A stretch of 15,636 bases of DNA from NCBI GenBank assembly GCA_947254595.1, contig CAMYED010000024.1, positions 1 to 15,636 on the forward strand, given 5' to 3'. Origin of the DNA: an uncultured Gardnerella sp. Lineage in GTDB: Bacteria > Actinomycetota > Actinomycetes > Actinomycetales > Bifidobacteriaceae. Made by a program: the position numbers and the translations under genes. Shown here piece after piece: positions 5,731 through 13,071 of the stretch (position 1 is the first letter of the stretch; the number at the start of each line of letters is the position of its first letter). The notes beneath the pieces are model-generated. The model ran no database searches, was not told the origin of the DNA, and saw only the letters and a list, made by a program, of their open reading frames with translations.

Positions 5731-6756
5731 ATGATTTCTGAAAAGGCTGTGTTGGTTGGAGTTGATGGCTCTCATGCGAGCTATAAAGCTGTTTGGTGGG
5801 CGGCGAATTACGCAAAGCATGCTGGCTTGCAGCTACAAATTGTGTGCGCGTATTCTTTGCCAAGTTATGCGGCTGTTTCGTTTGATGCAACTTATACTGC
5901 AATTGGCGACGACAATGCTGCTCATCACGACGCGCAAGAAATCCTTTCTAAGGCAAAAGCTGTAGCACTTGAGCAGGGTGTTGACGCGACTACTTTAATT
6001 GTTACGGGCGATCCTTCTTCGGTTTTTGTTGAGCTTTCGCACAATTATCAGCTTATTGTGATTGGGAACCGCGGTAAGGGCGGCTTGGCAGAGCGCTTGC
6101 TTGGCACTACGAGTTCTTCGCTTCCAGCTTATGCGTATTGCCCAATTGTTGTGGTTCCTTATACGGATGACGACGGTCAGCGTATTCATTTGAATAATAC
6201 GATTACGCGCGTTGCTGTTGGTTCGGACGAGTCGAAGTGGGGCCTTAAGGCGCTTGAGATTGCTGCGAATTTGGCCGATAGTTGGAATGCTGAGTTGGAT
6301 GTGATTTCTGCAGTTCCTAGCGTGCAGGGTGCCGAAGGGGACACTGCTGTTATGGGATCTTATATGGAGGATCTTGAGGAGCGCGTGAAGCCGATTTTGC
6401 AAGCTTTGCCGAATTTGCGGATTCATCGCACTGTTGTTCCTGGTTCTGCGGTTGACGCTCTTACGCAGGCTAGCCTGAACCATGATCTTGTAGTTGTTGG
6501 TTCTCGTGGACGCGGCGGTTTTACCGGCTTACTTCTTGGCTCTATTAGCCAGGGTTTGCTACAACATTCGTCTAGGCCTGTGTATGTTGTTCCGCGTAAA
6601 TACGTTGAATATACTGCGGCGCAGGTTGCAGAAGCTCAGAAGCAGCATAAGGATGCGTCTATTGACGATATTTCCGGCGTGCACGAGGTTGAAGTGCCGA
6701 AGGCTGGTGCAGAAGCTGCTAAGGAGATTGAGCAGACGATTGATCCGCTGCACTGA
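5731..6756 (+). CDS. Tandem universal stress protein (two UspA domains)
   Basis: 341 residues from ATG 5731, which follows a near-perfect AGGAGG (5719-5724) at 6-nt spacing; the upstream GTG at 5680 has no such support. Two Usp domains sit head to tail. Domain 1 (about 5-145) ends with VIGNRGKGGLAERLLGTTSS and domain 2 (about 160-295) with VVGSRGRGGFTGLLLGSIS. Both fit the G-2x-G-9x-G-S/T signature of ATP-binding Usp proteins. The charged C-terminal tail (about 296-341) is extra. Such proteins are cytoplasmic and are linked to starvation, hypoxia or acid stress in actinobacteria; the specific trigger here cannot be read from sequence. It appears monocistronic. Confidence 0.93.
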   Translation: MISEKAVLVGVDGSHASYKAVWWAANYAKHAGLQLQIVCAYSLPSYAAVSFDATYTAIGDDNAAHHDAQEILSKAKAVALEQGVDATTLIVTGDPSSVFVELSHNYQLIVIGNRGKGGLAERLLGTTSSSLPAYAYCPIVVVPYTDDDGQRIHLNNTITRVAVGSDESKWGLKALEIAANLADSWNAELDVISAVPSVQGAEGDTAVMGSYMEDLEERVKPILQALPNLRIHRTVVPGSAVDALTQASLNHDLVVVGSRGRGGFTGLLLGSISQGLLQHSSRPVYVVPRKYVEYTAAQVAEAQKQHKDASIDDISGVHEVEVPKAGAEAAKEIEQTIDPLH

Positions 6757-6785
6757 GTTTGCTTTATTTGATTTATTTGTTACGC

Positions 6786-6820
6786 GTGCAATCTGCATTC
6801 GTTATGCGTGCAGATTGCAC
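6786..6820 (+). terminator. Perfect 12-bp inverted repeat after uspA, possible terminator
   Basis: GTGCAATCTGCA (6786-6797) is exactly complementary to TGCAGATTGCAC (6809-6820) with an 11-nt loop. It begins 30 bp after the uspA stop, where a terminator is expected, but the following bases (TTATGTTGTG) form only a poor T-tract. It could also be an mRNA-stabilising 3' hairpin. Confidence 0.5.
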
Positions 6821-6883
6821 TTATGTTGTGCAACCTGCCTGAGCGCATAAAGTCGCATAAAGCGCTAACTTGCTTCTAAAAAG

Positions 6884-6973
6884 TGATATTGCCTTTACGC
6901 GCGTGTAAAGTAACTGCCGTAATCTTACGGAGAAGCGTTATTTGTTGTACGTGCGTGTAACGAAAATATCGCG
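6884..6973. repeat. Two dispersed palindromes in opposite orientation (copies 6 and 7)
   Basis: Copy 6 (6884-6919) has core CTTTACGCGCGTGTAAAG followed by a TGCCG box. Copy 7 (6935-6973) is reversed, core GTACGTGCGTGTAACG followed by AAAATATCGCG. They lie in the 300-bp gap between the convergent uspA and glycosyltransferase genes. The end of the gap (7017-7047) repeats CGCTGCTTCTGTCACTG; nothing else is evident there. Confidence 0.78.
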
Positions 6974-7056
6974 CTGCGATTGCTACAGTTAGTTTTCTAA
7001 GCTTATCGTTTAGAATCGCTGCTTCTGTCACTGCGCTGCTTCTGTCACTGCTACTA

Positions 7057-8313
7057 CTACTCAGTCTCAGTATCGTCGCGCTTTTTCAGCATAAAACGCG
7101 TGCGTATTGCGTCTCGCTTCGCCTTCTTTTCGGCGAGTTCCTTCTTATTCATCTCGATTGCGCGCTCGTAAATCTTAAGCAACTCAAGCGCTTGGCTCTT
7201 AAAATCGTTATTCTTCGAATACTCAAGCACATTCGCCTTAAGCTGAGCCTGCTCAGCCTCGCTCATATTCAAAACCTTGCTAAAAACTGCCTTAAAATCT
7301 TCGCGAGTATCCCACTGATACCCATTTTGGCCGCTAATAATCTGGTTTTCGTTCGGCACGTCATGCTTTACGAGCGCAAATAATCCAGAGGCCATTGCTT
7401 CGAGCATAGAAAGTGAGTGCATTTCCGAAAGCGAGGCAGTTGTGTAGTAGTCCATTGCGTGCAAATATTTCGGAATTTCAGTATGCGCAATAGGCCCGAG
7501 CAGGCAGATTCTATCTCCAAAACCGTTGTCTGCTACGCGCTTTCGCAAATCTTCCAAATCCGGTCCGCCGCCAATTACAAACAGTCGCGCTTTTTCTTTA
7601 GGAAAATCGCAATACATAAAGTTGTCAATCAACTCTGCAATATTTTTTTCAGCGCCGATTCTGCCAACAAAAACGAATAGCTTAGTAGAATCCGAAACGC
7701 CGTATTTTTCGCGGAAAGCTTTTCGGAATGCAAGTCTCTCTGGAGTTGGTAGGAACTTCTTATATTCCACGGCATTGTTTAGAACGACTACTTTTTTATC
7801 AACTTTTTGACGGTCAATATATGCCTGCGCCTTAGCCGACATGCTCGTAATAATAGTTGCGTTTTTTGAGAATCGCATAAAATATTTTGCTGATATGTTG
7901 CGCGAAAACTCAGTAAAATGCTTTAAGCCAATGTAAAACAGGAATTTATCGTATTCCGTGTGAAGCGTGTAAATAACAGGAATATGCTCTTTTTTCGCAA
8001 CTTCCAAGCCGATTTCGCCAATTCCAAACTCGTTTTGAATATGAATAATATCCGGCTTGAACTTAAGAGGAAGTTGCTTTCGCATGTGCCCAATTGGTAA
8101 CGCAACGCGGTATTTGTAAAGCTTTTTAAGCAAGATTCCAGGAACATAGACTACGCCGTCTTCAAGCTTGGTTTTGCGCTGTTTTTCGGAGCCAACTGTA
8201 ACTACGAGCACTTCGTGTCCGAGTTCTTCGTACATTTTTTTAAGCATGTAGGATTGAGTTGCGACGCCATTTATGTACGGTGGATACGTTTCAGTAAAAA
8301 TCGCGATTTTCAA
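7057..8313 (-). CDS. GT4-family glycosyltransferase, probably glycolipid synthesis
   Basis: 418 residues with a TTG start at 8313-8311, fixed by GGAGG five bases upstream on the minus strand and by the family N-terminus MKIAIFTETYPPYINGVATQ. The GT-B fold is clear: an N-terminal acceptor domain with the Gly-containing first loop (13-19) and DIIHIQNEFGIGEIGL (88-103), and a C-terminal donor domain with FVGRIGAEKN (Arg218, Lys223) and the EX7E motif Glu297-Glu305 (SEMHSLSMLEAMASG). The retaining GT4 family transfers sugars from nucleotide donors. Overall likeness to diacylglycerol glucosyltransferases suggests a membrane glycolipid or lipoteichoic-acid anchor, but this is inference from memory of the family. 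The Lys/Arg-rich tail (about 375-418) could bind acidic lipids. It is a single minus-strand gene, convergent with uspA. Confidence 0.87.
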   Translation of the reverse strand: MKIAIFTETYPPYINGVATQSYMLKKMYEELGHEVLVVTVGSEKQRKTKLEDGVVYVPGILLKKLYKYRVALPIGHMRKQLPLKFKPDIIHIQNEFGIGEIGLEVAKKEHIPVIYTLHTEYDKFLFYIGLKHFTEFSRNISAKYFMRFSKNATIITSMSAKAQAYIDRQKVDKKVVVLNNAVEYKKFLPTPERLAFRKAFREKYGVSDSTKLFVFVGRIGAEKNIAELIDNFMYCDFPKEKARLFVIGGGPDLEDLRKRVADNGFGDRICLLGPIAHTEIPKYLHAMDYYTTASLSEMHSLSMLEAMASGLFALVKHDVPNENQIISGQNGYQWDTREDFKAVFSKVLNMSEAEQAQLKANVLEYSKNNDFKSQALELLKIYERAIEMNKKELAEKKAKRDAIRTRFMLKKRDDTETE

Positions 8314-8532
8314 AGTTTCCTCCGGTTATTTATACGGCCATACAGCGTACAGCATACAGCGTCTATGCCAGCGTATTTGCAGGCTCTATAGCATCACAAG
8401 TTATACTTGCGCAGATTATTGCGTCTGCGTAAATACTATTGCGTACTCAATTGTGCCACACGTGGTGAATTTTAAGTAAATTTCGCAGCATTTTATAATG
8501 CTTTTGGTGATTTTTAGTCTATTTTATGGTAG

Positions 8533-8952
8533 TTAGTGACGAACTGTAACGTTTACGCGAACGGCCGCGCCTTTTTCAAGAGTGTGCTTAACTGTGCAGC
8601 CCCTGGAAATGTGGCGTTCCATGCGCTCCTTAAGCGCGGAAGCATCTTCCTCGCTGAGCGCTGGTTTGGCGCCGGTTGCGTCGAGAGTAACGTCTTCTTG
8701 GAAACGCAAGTACGTGCCTTCTTCTGCATCGTAAGTGCCGTCAACAACAACTCTTGCGCCTGCGCCTTCTCCAATTGCATGTTCTGCAGCGTACTGGCTA
8801 CTAAGCGCGGTGCAACCGGCCAAAGCAATCTGCATCAGCTCAACCGGGTTGAACATGCCTTCGCCGTGACCAAACTTCAAGCTTGCACCGTCGTCGCTGT
8901 GCGCTTCCCATGTGCCGTCTTCTGCGCGCTCAACCCATAATCTTCTGGACAT
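8533..8952 (-). CDS. OsmC/Ohr-family peroxide reductase
   Basis: 139 residues, typical of the OsmC superfamily. These small cytoplasmic dimers reduce organic hydroperoxides with a pair of cysteines. Cys47 (IALAGCTALSSQ) and Cys119 (ISRGCTVKHTL) are at the expected places, and Glu38 in FNPVELM fits the conserved acidic position. The sequence resembles the broader OsmC-like group, so I do not separate OsmC from Ohr. The ATG at 8952 is preceded on the minus strand by AAGGAG at good spacing. The 219-bp gap to the glycosyltransferase gene (8314-8532) has repeated TACAGC words near 8340 but no clear promoter or terminator that I can defend. Confidence 0.88.
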   Translation of the reverse strand: MSRRLWVERAEDGTWEAHSDDGASLKFGHGEGMFNPVELMQIALAGCTALSSQYAAEHAIGEGAGARVVVDGTYDAEEGTYLRFQEDVTLDATGAKPALSEEDASALKERMERHISRGCTVKHTLEKGAAVRVNVTVRH

Positions 8953-9020
8953 TTTTGCTCCTTTGCTTTGGTTGTTGTTCTAATCATCTTACGCTATTTT
9001 TGCGCTGTAGTGCGTAGGTT

Positions 9021-9112
9021 TCGACTTTTCCTTTACGACGCTGTAAAGTATTAATCGCTTTTCGGCAAGATTTCGACTTTTCATTTACACGTGCGTAAAG
9101 AAATTGTCGCGA
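9021..9112 (+). repeat. Two dispersed palindromes between osmC and thyA (copies 8 and 9)
   Basis: Copy 8 (9021-9057) and copy 9 (9073-9112) both start TCGACTTTTC and have cores TTTACGACGCTGTAAAG and TTTACACGTGCGTAAAG. In copy 9 the outer arms CGAC and GTCG pair, and in copy 8 CGA pairs with TCG. They fill most of the divergent intergenic region. Confidence 0.78.
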
Positions 9113-9138
9113 CAGCCCGTTTCTTACTGAGCAATTGT

Positions 9139-9150
9139 TACCATTGAATC
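9139..9150 (+). promoter_or_regulatory. Probable leaderless promoter of thyA
   Basis: TACCAT (9139-9144) fits the TANNNT -10 pattern and lies exactly 6 nt before the thyA ATG. This places the transcription start at or within a base of the start codon. No Shine-Dalgarno sequence is present. Leaderless mRNAs with this layout are common in actinobacteria. No clear -35 is visible. Confidence 0.5.
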
Positions 9151-10023
9151 ATGGCTTTAACAGAAGAAGAACTCGCCGCAATTCGCGCGCGCATCCCACA
9201 AAAACCGCTTTCCAGCATCCCAACTCCTTACGAGGATTTAGTGCGAAAAATCCTTACGGAAGGCACTCTAAAATCAGATCGCACAGGCACAGGTACGATT
9301 TCGCTTTTCGGTCAGCAAATCCGCTTCGATATTAGTAAATACTTCCCGCTTATCACCACAAAAACCGTGTTTTTCAAAGGACTTGCGTACGAGTTACTTT
9401 GGTTCCTTAAGGGTTCGAGTAACGTGCGCTGGTTGCAAGAAAACGGTGTTCATATTTGGGACGAGTGGGCGGATGAGAACGGCGATTTAGGCCCGGTTTA
9501 CGGCGTGCAGTGGAGGAGTTGGCCGGCGCCGACCGCGGAAAATCCAAACCGCACAATCGACCAAATCGCGAACGTGTTGGATCTTATGAAGAATCATCCG
9601 GATTCCCGACGAATGATTGTTAGCGCGTGGAATCCTGCGGAAGTTGAGAATATGGCGTTGCCGCCTTGCCATTCGCTTTTCCAATTCTATGTTGCTGACG
9701 GCAAGCTTTCGTGCCAGCTTTACCAGCGCTCTTGCGACATGTTCCTCGGCGTGCCGTTTAATATTGCGTCTTACTCGCTTTTGACGATGATGATGGCTCA
9801 GCAGGCAGGTTTGCAGCCGGGCGAGTTCGTGTGGACGGGCGGCGATTGCCATATTTACGACAATCACGTTGAGCAGGTGCTTGAGCAGCTTTCGCGCGAG
9901 CCATACCCGTATCCGCAGCTTGAAATTCGTAAGGCGGATTCGATTTTTGACTACGATTACAGCGATTTTAAGGTGGTTGATTACAAGCATCATCCGACGA
10001 TTAAAGCGCCGGTTGCGGTGTGA
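9151..10023 (+). CDS. thyA: Thymidylate synthase
   Basis: 290 residues. It methylates dUMP to dTMP using 5,10-methylenetetrahydrofolate, producing dihydrofolate. Hallmarks are DRTGTGT near residue 43 (phosphate-binding Arg), WDEWADENGDLGPVYGVQWR, the nucleophile Cys173 in LPPCHSLFQFYV, QRSCDMFLGVPFNIASY, and GGDCHIYDNHVEQ. All core ThyA motifs are present, with an N-terminal extension of about 25 residues before the conserved PYEDLVRKIL. It lies 74 bp upstream of the dihydrofolate reductase gene that recycles its product, a classic pairing. Translation probably starts on a leaderless transcript. Bases 9151-9153 are the only plausible ATG. Confidence 0.97.
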   Translation: MALTEEELAAIRARIPQKPLSSIPTPYEDLVRKILTEGTLKSDRTGTGTISLFGQQIRFDISKYFPLITTKTVFFKGLAYELLWFLKGSSNVRWLQENGVHIWDEWADENGDLGPVYGVQWRSWPAPTAENPNRTIDQIANVLDLMKNHPDSRRMIVSAWNPAEVENMALPPCHSLFQFYVADGKLSCQLYQRSCDMFLGVPFNIASYSLLTMMMAQQAGLQPGEFVWTGGDCHIYDNHVEQVLEQLSREPYPYPQLEIRKADSIFDYDYSDFKVVDYKHHPTIKAPVAV

Positions 10024-10040
10024 TAATTGCGAATTATTTT

Positions 10041-10080
10041 GCGTGATTGAGCGTGATTGAGCGTGATTTAGCTTGATTTA
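10041..10080. repeat. 10-bp tandem repeat between thyA and folA/dfrA
   Basis: Four 10-bp units run in tandem: GCGTGATTGA, GCGTGATTGA, GCGTGATTTA, GCTTGATTTA. They end just before the folA/dfrA ribosome binding site, so changes in copy number would alter the spacer but not the site itself. Confidence 0.9.
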
Positions 10081-10097
10081 ACTTTTAGGGGGCGAAA

Positions 10098-10739
10098 ATG
10101 GAAAGTAGTGTGAGTTCGCTGAATAATTTTCCTGTGCGACTTATTTGGGGCGAGGCTTTCGGTTTGGACGGTAAGCCCGGCGCGATGGGCGTGAACGGCG
10201 GTATGCCGTGGCGACTTTCCCCGGATTTGCGCTATTTTAAGGCGATGACTCTCGGATGCCCGGTTATTATGGGCCGCGGAACGTGGGATGCAATGCCGCC
10301 GAAATTCCGTCCTCTGCCTGGCCGCGAAAATATTGTGGTAACGCGCAATCCGGATTTTGTAGCAGAAGGAGCGCGTACTTTTACTAGCATCGATATGGCT
10401 TTGGATTACGCGCGCGAATGGCTGGAAAATCAAGCAAAGCTGGAAAATCAGGAAGATGCGCCTAAAGATTCTCCACAAGACGGCCCCGCAATCTGGGTTA
10501 TTGGCGGCGCTGCAATTCTGCACGAAATGCTAGCAAATTATCATGCGGACGCAGCTTACGTAACGCAAATTGATTCGAAAGTTGCGGCAGATACCTTCGC
10601 TCCGAATATTCAAGCCTTAGTTGATTCCGGAAAATGGCGTGTTGCGCACGAAGGCGAGTGGCAGGAAGCGCCTCTTAAAGTTGGTAGCGAAAGCAATCCT
10701 GCGCAATACCGGTTTATGGTATATAAGCCTGCGCAGTAA
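10098..10739 (+). CDS. folA: Dihydrofolate reductase
   Basis: 213 residues; also called dfrA. It reduces dihydrofolate to tetrahydrofolate with NADPH, restoring the cofactor used by ThyA. Motifs: MPWRLSPD (36-43, with Asp43 at the catalytic acid position), PVIMGRGTWDAMP (55-67), PLPGRENIVVTR (73-83) and IWVIGGAAI. It is longer than the usual 160-170 residues because of an extended N-terminus and an inserted hydrophilic stretch with a duplicated LENQ motif (about 114-125). ATG 10098 follows TTTTAGGGGGCG, a clear ribosome binding site. The chromosomal setting beside thyA argues for the housekeeping enzyme, not an acquired resistance gene. It ends 60 bp before the phosphatase gene. Confidence 0.95.
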   Translation: MESSVSSLNNFPVRLIWGEAFGLDGKPGAMGVNGGMPWRLSPDLRYFKAMTLGCPVIMGRGTWDAMPPKFRPLPGRENIVVTRNPDFVAEGARTFTSIDMALDYAREWLENQAKLENQEDAPKDSPQDGPAIWVIGGAAILHEMLANYHADAAYVTQIDSKVAADTFAPNIQALVDSGKWRVAHEGEWQEAPLKVGSESNPAQYRFMVYKPAQ

Positions 10740-10799
10740 GCAGTTCAATCATGAAATAAGACGTTAGATCATACTAAATCCAAAAATAAACGAGGAAAA

Positions 10800-11348
10800 A
10801 TGACTGAAGAATCAAGCAAAATCAAAGTAGACGCGCGTCACCCGTACACTGTTATGACTGTTTGCACGGGCAATATTTGCCGCTCACCAATGGCGGAAAT
10901 CGTGCTACGCAACGAGTTCCAGTTGAGGGGATTGGGCGATGTTGTTGCCGTGCGTTCCAGCGGAGTTAGCGACGAAGAATACGGGAATCCGATTGACCGT
11001 CGCGCGCAAAAAGAGCTTACAAAGCGCGGGTATAGGCTTCCGGCATCGCATTTTGCGCACAGAATTGAGGCGGACGAGATTGCTGCTACGAACCTGTTTT
11101 TGCCGATGACTGCATCGCACATGCGCTCGCTTTTGCGTTTACTTCCAGCGGAAAAGCGCGATCTTGTGCACATGTACCGCGCGTTTGATCCTTCTCTTCC
11201 TAAGCCGCAGCCGGGTCGCGAGATGCTGCTCGATTTGGCAGATCCGTGGTATGGCGGCCCGCACGAATTCGAAGTTGCGATGGATCAGGTTGAGCAGTGC
11301 GCGCCTTATATTGTCGATTGGGTTGCTGCGCACATTGAGCGAGCTTAA
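10800..11348 (+). CDS. Low-molecular-weight protein tyrosine phosphatase
   Basis: 182 residues. The CX5R phosphate loop is CTGNICRS, with Cys22 as nucleophile and Arg28. It sits near the N-terminus as is typical of this family, and the general acid Asp148 is in DPWYGG. The fold is the low-molecular-weight PTPase type, which also includes arsenate reductases, but DPWYGG favours a phosphatase. ATG 10800 follows CGAGGAAAA at good spacing. It is probably cotranscribed with thyA and folA; no functional link to folate is known to me. Bacterial relatives act on tyrosine kinases of polysaccharide export or, in pathogens, on host proteins. No kinase partner is in view. Confidence 0.92.
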   Translation: MTEESSKIKVDARHPYTVMTVCTGNICRSPMAEIVLRNEFQLRGLGDVVAVRSSGVSDEEYGNPIDRRAQKELTKRGYRLPASHFAHRIEADEIAATNLFLPMTASHMRSLLRLLPAEKRDLVHMYRAFDPSLPKPQPGREMLLDLADPWYGGPHEFEVAMDQVEQCAPYIVDWVAAHIERA

Positions 11349-11349
11349 A

Positions 11350-11491
11350 GCGGCGTTTTCTTTACGCGCGTGTATTGAAACTAACTGAATCAGCCTTAAA
11401 TTCGTTAGTTGCTTTACATGCTTGTATTGAAACTAACAGAATCTCGCTTAAAGGCGGCGTTTCCTTTACGCGCGTGTAACGAAAAAGCCGC
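11350..11491 (+). repeat. Cluster of three dispersed palindromes (copies 10-12)
   Basis: Copies lie at 11350-11386, 11404-11437 and 11453-11491 in the 230-bp gap before the dipeptidase gene. Cores are TTTACGCGCGTGTA, TTTACATGCTTGTA and TTTACGCGCGTGTAA. Copies 10 and 11 share a downstream tail beginning TTGAAACTAAC. Copies 10 and 12 share an upstream GCTTAAAG-GCGGCGTTT context. In copy 11 GTTAGTT pairs with AACTAAC, and in copy 12 GCGGC pairs with GCCGC, so the arms differ but stay complementary. Confidence 0.82.
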
Positions 11492-11578
11492 GAGGTTGCC
11501 GCTCTTTACATGCTCGAAGATATAGTTTATAGAGTAGAGAGCTTAAGTATTATTTACCGCTTTTACTTTGGAGGATTT

Positions 11579-12946
11579 ATGACCGGTTTGGTTGTTGAAG
11601 ACGTGCGCGCTCGCGTGCAAAACGCTTGGGACGACGTAGTTTCCGTGCTGAATAAGAAGATTTCGCTTGCTGCAGTGTCGGCTAAGGGAATTGCCGGCGA
11701 GCATATGCAAAAGTCCGCGCAATACGTGGCAGAGGTATTGCGTGAGGTTGGTATTGACGCGCGCGTCGAGCAGTCTACGAATCCGGACGGCACTCCGGGA
11801 GCTTTCGAAGTGGTTGGCTCGCGCATTGTAAACCCAAGCGCGCCAACGGTTTTGCTCTACGCGCACCACGATGTGCAGCCAGTGCCGGACCCATCTGAGT
11901 GGAACACGAACCCATTTGAAGGCAAGGAGATTGACGGTCGTCTATACGGCCGCGGATCTGCCGACGATGGCGGCGGAATCGCAATCCACTACGGAGCTTT
12001 GCGCGCGCTAAGCGACGATTTGCGCGTAAATATTAAGGTATTCATCGAAGGCGAAGAAGAAATGGGCTCGCCAAGCTTCATTCCTTTCATTGAGTCGCAT
12101 AAAGCCGAATTCGAATCCGACGTAATCATCGTGGCCGACTCCGGCAACTGGTCCGCCGAAATCCCAAGCCTCACAACGAGTTTGCGCGGAAATACCGACG
12201 TAGACGTAAAGGTTAAGGTGCTTGGGCATCAGGTTCATTCCGGACAGTTTGGTGGCCCAATTTTGGACGCTTATACGCTTGCTTCAATGCTTGTTGCCTC
12301 GCTTTACAACAAAGATGGCGACTTGGCAGTTCCTGGAATTAAAGCAGAGGAGCCGGTTGGCGGTTTGCAGCGCGATTTGGACGAAGCGCAGGTGCGTGCC
12401 GACGCTTCCGTAGTTGATTCTTATAAGCTTGCAGGCACCGGTTCGCTCGCCGCGCGCATGTGGACTAAGCCGAGCCTTACGGTAATCGGCATGGATGCGC
12501 ATCCGGTTGAGGGCAGTTTTAATGTGATTGCGCACGAAACTAAGCTGCGTCTTTCTCTTCGTACCGCACCTTCGCAGCGTCCTGAAGAAGCACAAAAAGC
12601 TTTGTGTGACTTTTTGGTTGCAAACGCGCCTTTTGGTGCGGAAGTTACGGTAGAGCCGATTGATAACGGCATGGGTTGGGCAATGGATCCGGATGCTGTA
12701 GCAACGAAGGATGCGCTCGCTTCTATGCGCGATGCTTTTGGCGTGGAGCCGGTAAATAAGGGTGAGGGCGGCTCGATTCCGTTTATTCCGGAACTTCAGC
12801 GCATCTTCCCGAAGGCGCAGGTGCTTGTGACTGGTCCGGAAGACCCGAAGTCTAATGCGCACAGCCCGAACGAGTCGATTTCGCTTTCCGGATTGCGCGG
12901 GAATATTGTTACGGAAGCGCTGCTTTTGGATCGATTGGGCGAGTAA
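11579..12946 (+). CDS. M20-family metallodipeptidase
   Basis: 455 residues from ATG 11579, chosen because GGAGG (11570-11574) lies just upstream; an in-frame ATG at 11510 has no ribosome binding site and adds 23 atypical residues. Family signatures: YAHHDVQP (metal ligand His96, Asp98), GRGSADDGGG (bridging Asp129), EGEEEMGS (base Glu160, metal ligand Glu161), VADSGNW (Asp187), GHQVHSGQFGG in the lid domain, and a late AHSPNE histidine. This is the two-zinc hydrolase layout of the carnosinase/PepV-like group, which cuts dipeptides and related compounds in the cytoplasm. Exact substrate cannot be told. It could supply amino acids from imported peptides. No transporter gene is adjacent. Confidence 0.93.
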   Translation: MTGLVVEDVRARVQNAWDDVVSVLNKKISLAAVSAKGIAGEHMQKSAQYVAEVLREVGIDARVEQSTNPDGTPGAFEVVGSRIVNPSAPTVLLYAHHDVQPVPDPSEWNTNPFEGKEIDGRLYGRGSADDGGGIAIHYGALRALSDDLRVNIKVFIEGEEEMGSPSFIPFIESHKAEFESDVIIVADSGNWSAEIPSLTTSLRGNTDVDVKVKVLGHQVHSGQFGGPILDAYTLASMLVASLYNKDGDLAVPGIKAEEPVGGLQRDLDEAQVRADASVVDSYKLAGTGSLAARMWTKPSLTVIGMDAHPVEGSFNVIAHETKLRLSLRTAPSQRPEEAQKALCDFLVANAPFGAEVTVEPIDNGMGWAMDPDAVATKDALASMRDAFGVEPVNKGEGGSIPFIPELQRIFPKAQVLVTGPEDPKSNAHSPNESISLSGLRGNIVTEALLLDRLGE

Positions 12947-12987
12947 TCTCGCACAACTTTGGGATTTCGCACAACTTTGACGCTTAA

Positions 12988-13025
12988 GCGATATTTTCTT
13001 TACGCTTACGTAAAGGGAATGTCGC
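12988..13025 (+). repeat. Dispersed palindrome, copy 13 (long G-U-compatible hairpin)
   Basis: GCGATATTTTCTTTACG (12988-13004) and CGTAAAGGGAATGTCGC (13009-13025) flank a 4-nt loop, CTTA. All 17 positions pair if three U-G wobbles are allowed, so the hairpin is complete in plus-strand RNA. It starts 42 bp after the dipeptidase stop with no following T-tract. Just before it TCGCACAACTTTG is duplicated (12949-12979). Confidence 0.8.
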
Positions 13026-13059
13026 TAGCGTTGCGTCTGCATGCGTCTAGTCTGTTGAG

Positions 13060-13071
13060 TAATCTGCAAAC
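13060..13071 (+). promoter_or_regulatory. Probable leaderless promoter of the DUF3043 gene
   Basis: TAATCT (13060-13065) fits TANNNT and ends exactly 6 nt before ATG 13072, the same spacing as at thyA. No Shine-Dalgarno sequence precedes the gene. No good -35 is visible. Confidence 0.48.

Noticed and set aside
10098..10739. Acquired trimethoprim-resistance dihydrofolate reductase
   Set aside because: It sits beside thyA in ordinary chromosomal context with matching base use and no mobile element or integron sequence.
11510..11578. Upstream ATG for the dipeptidase
   Set aside because: It lacks a ribosome binding site, adds 23 atypical residues, and GGAGG clearly marks ATG 11579.
12284..12862. 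Long minus-strand open frame inside the dipeptidase gene
   Set aside because: Basic, low-complexity translation opposite a well-conserved M20 gene; a shadow frame.
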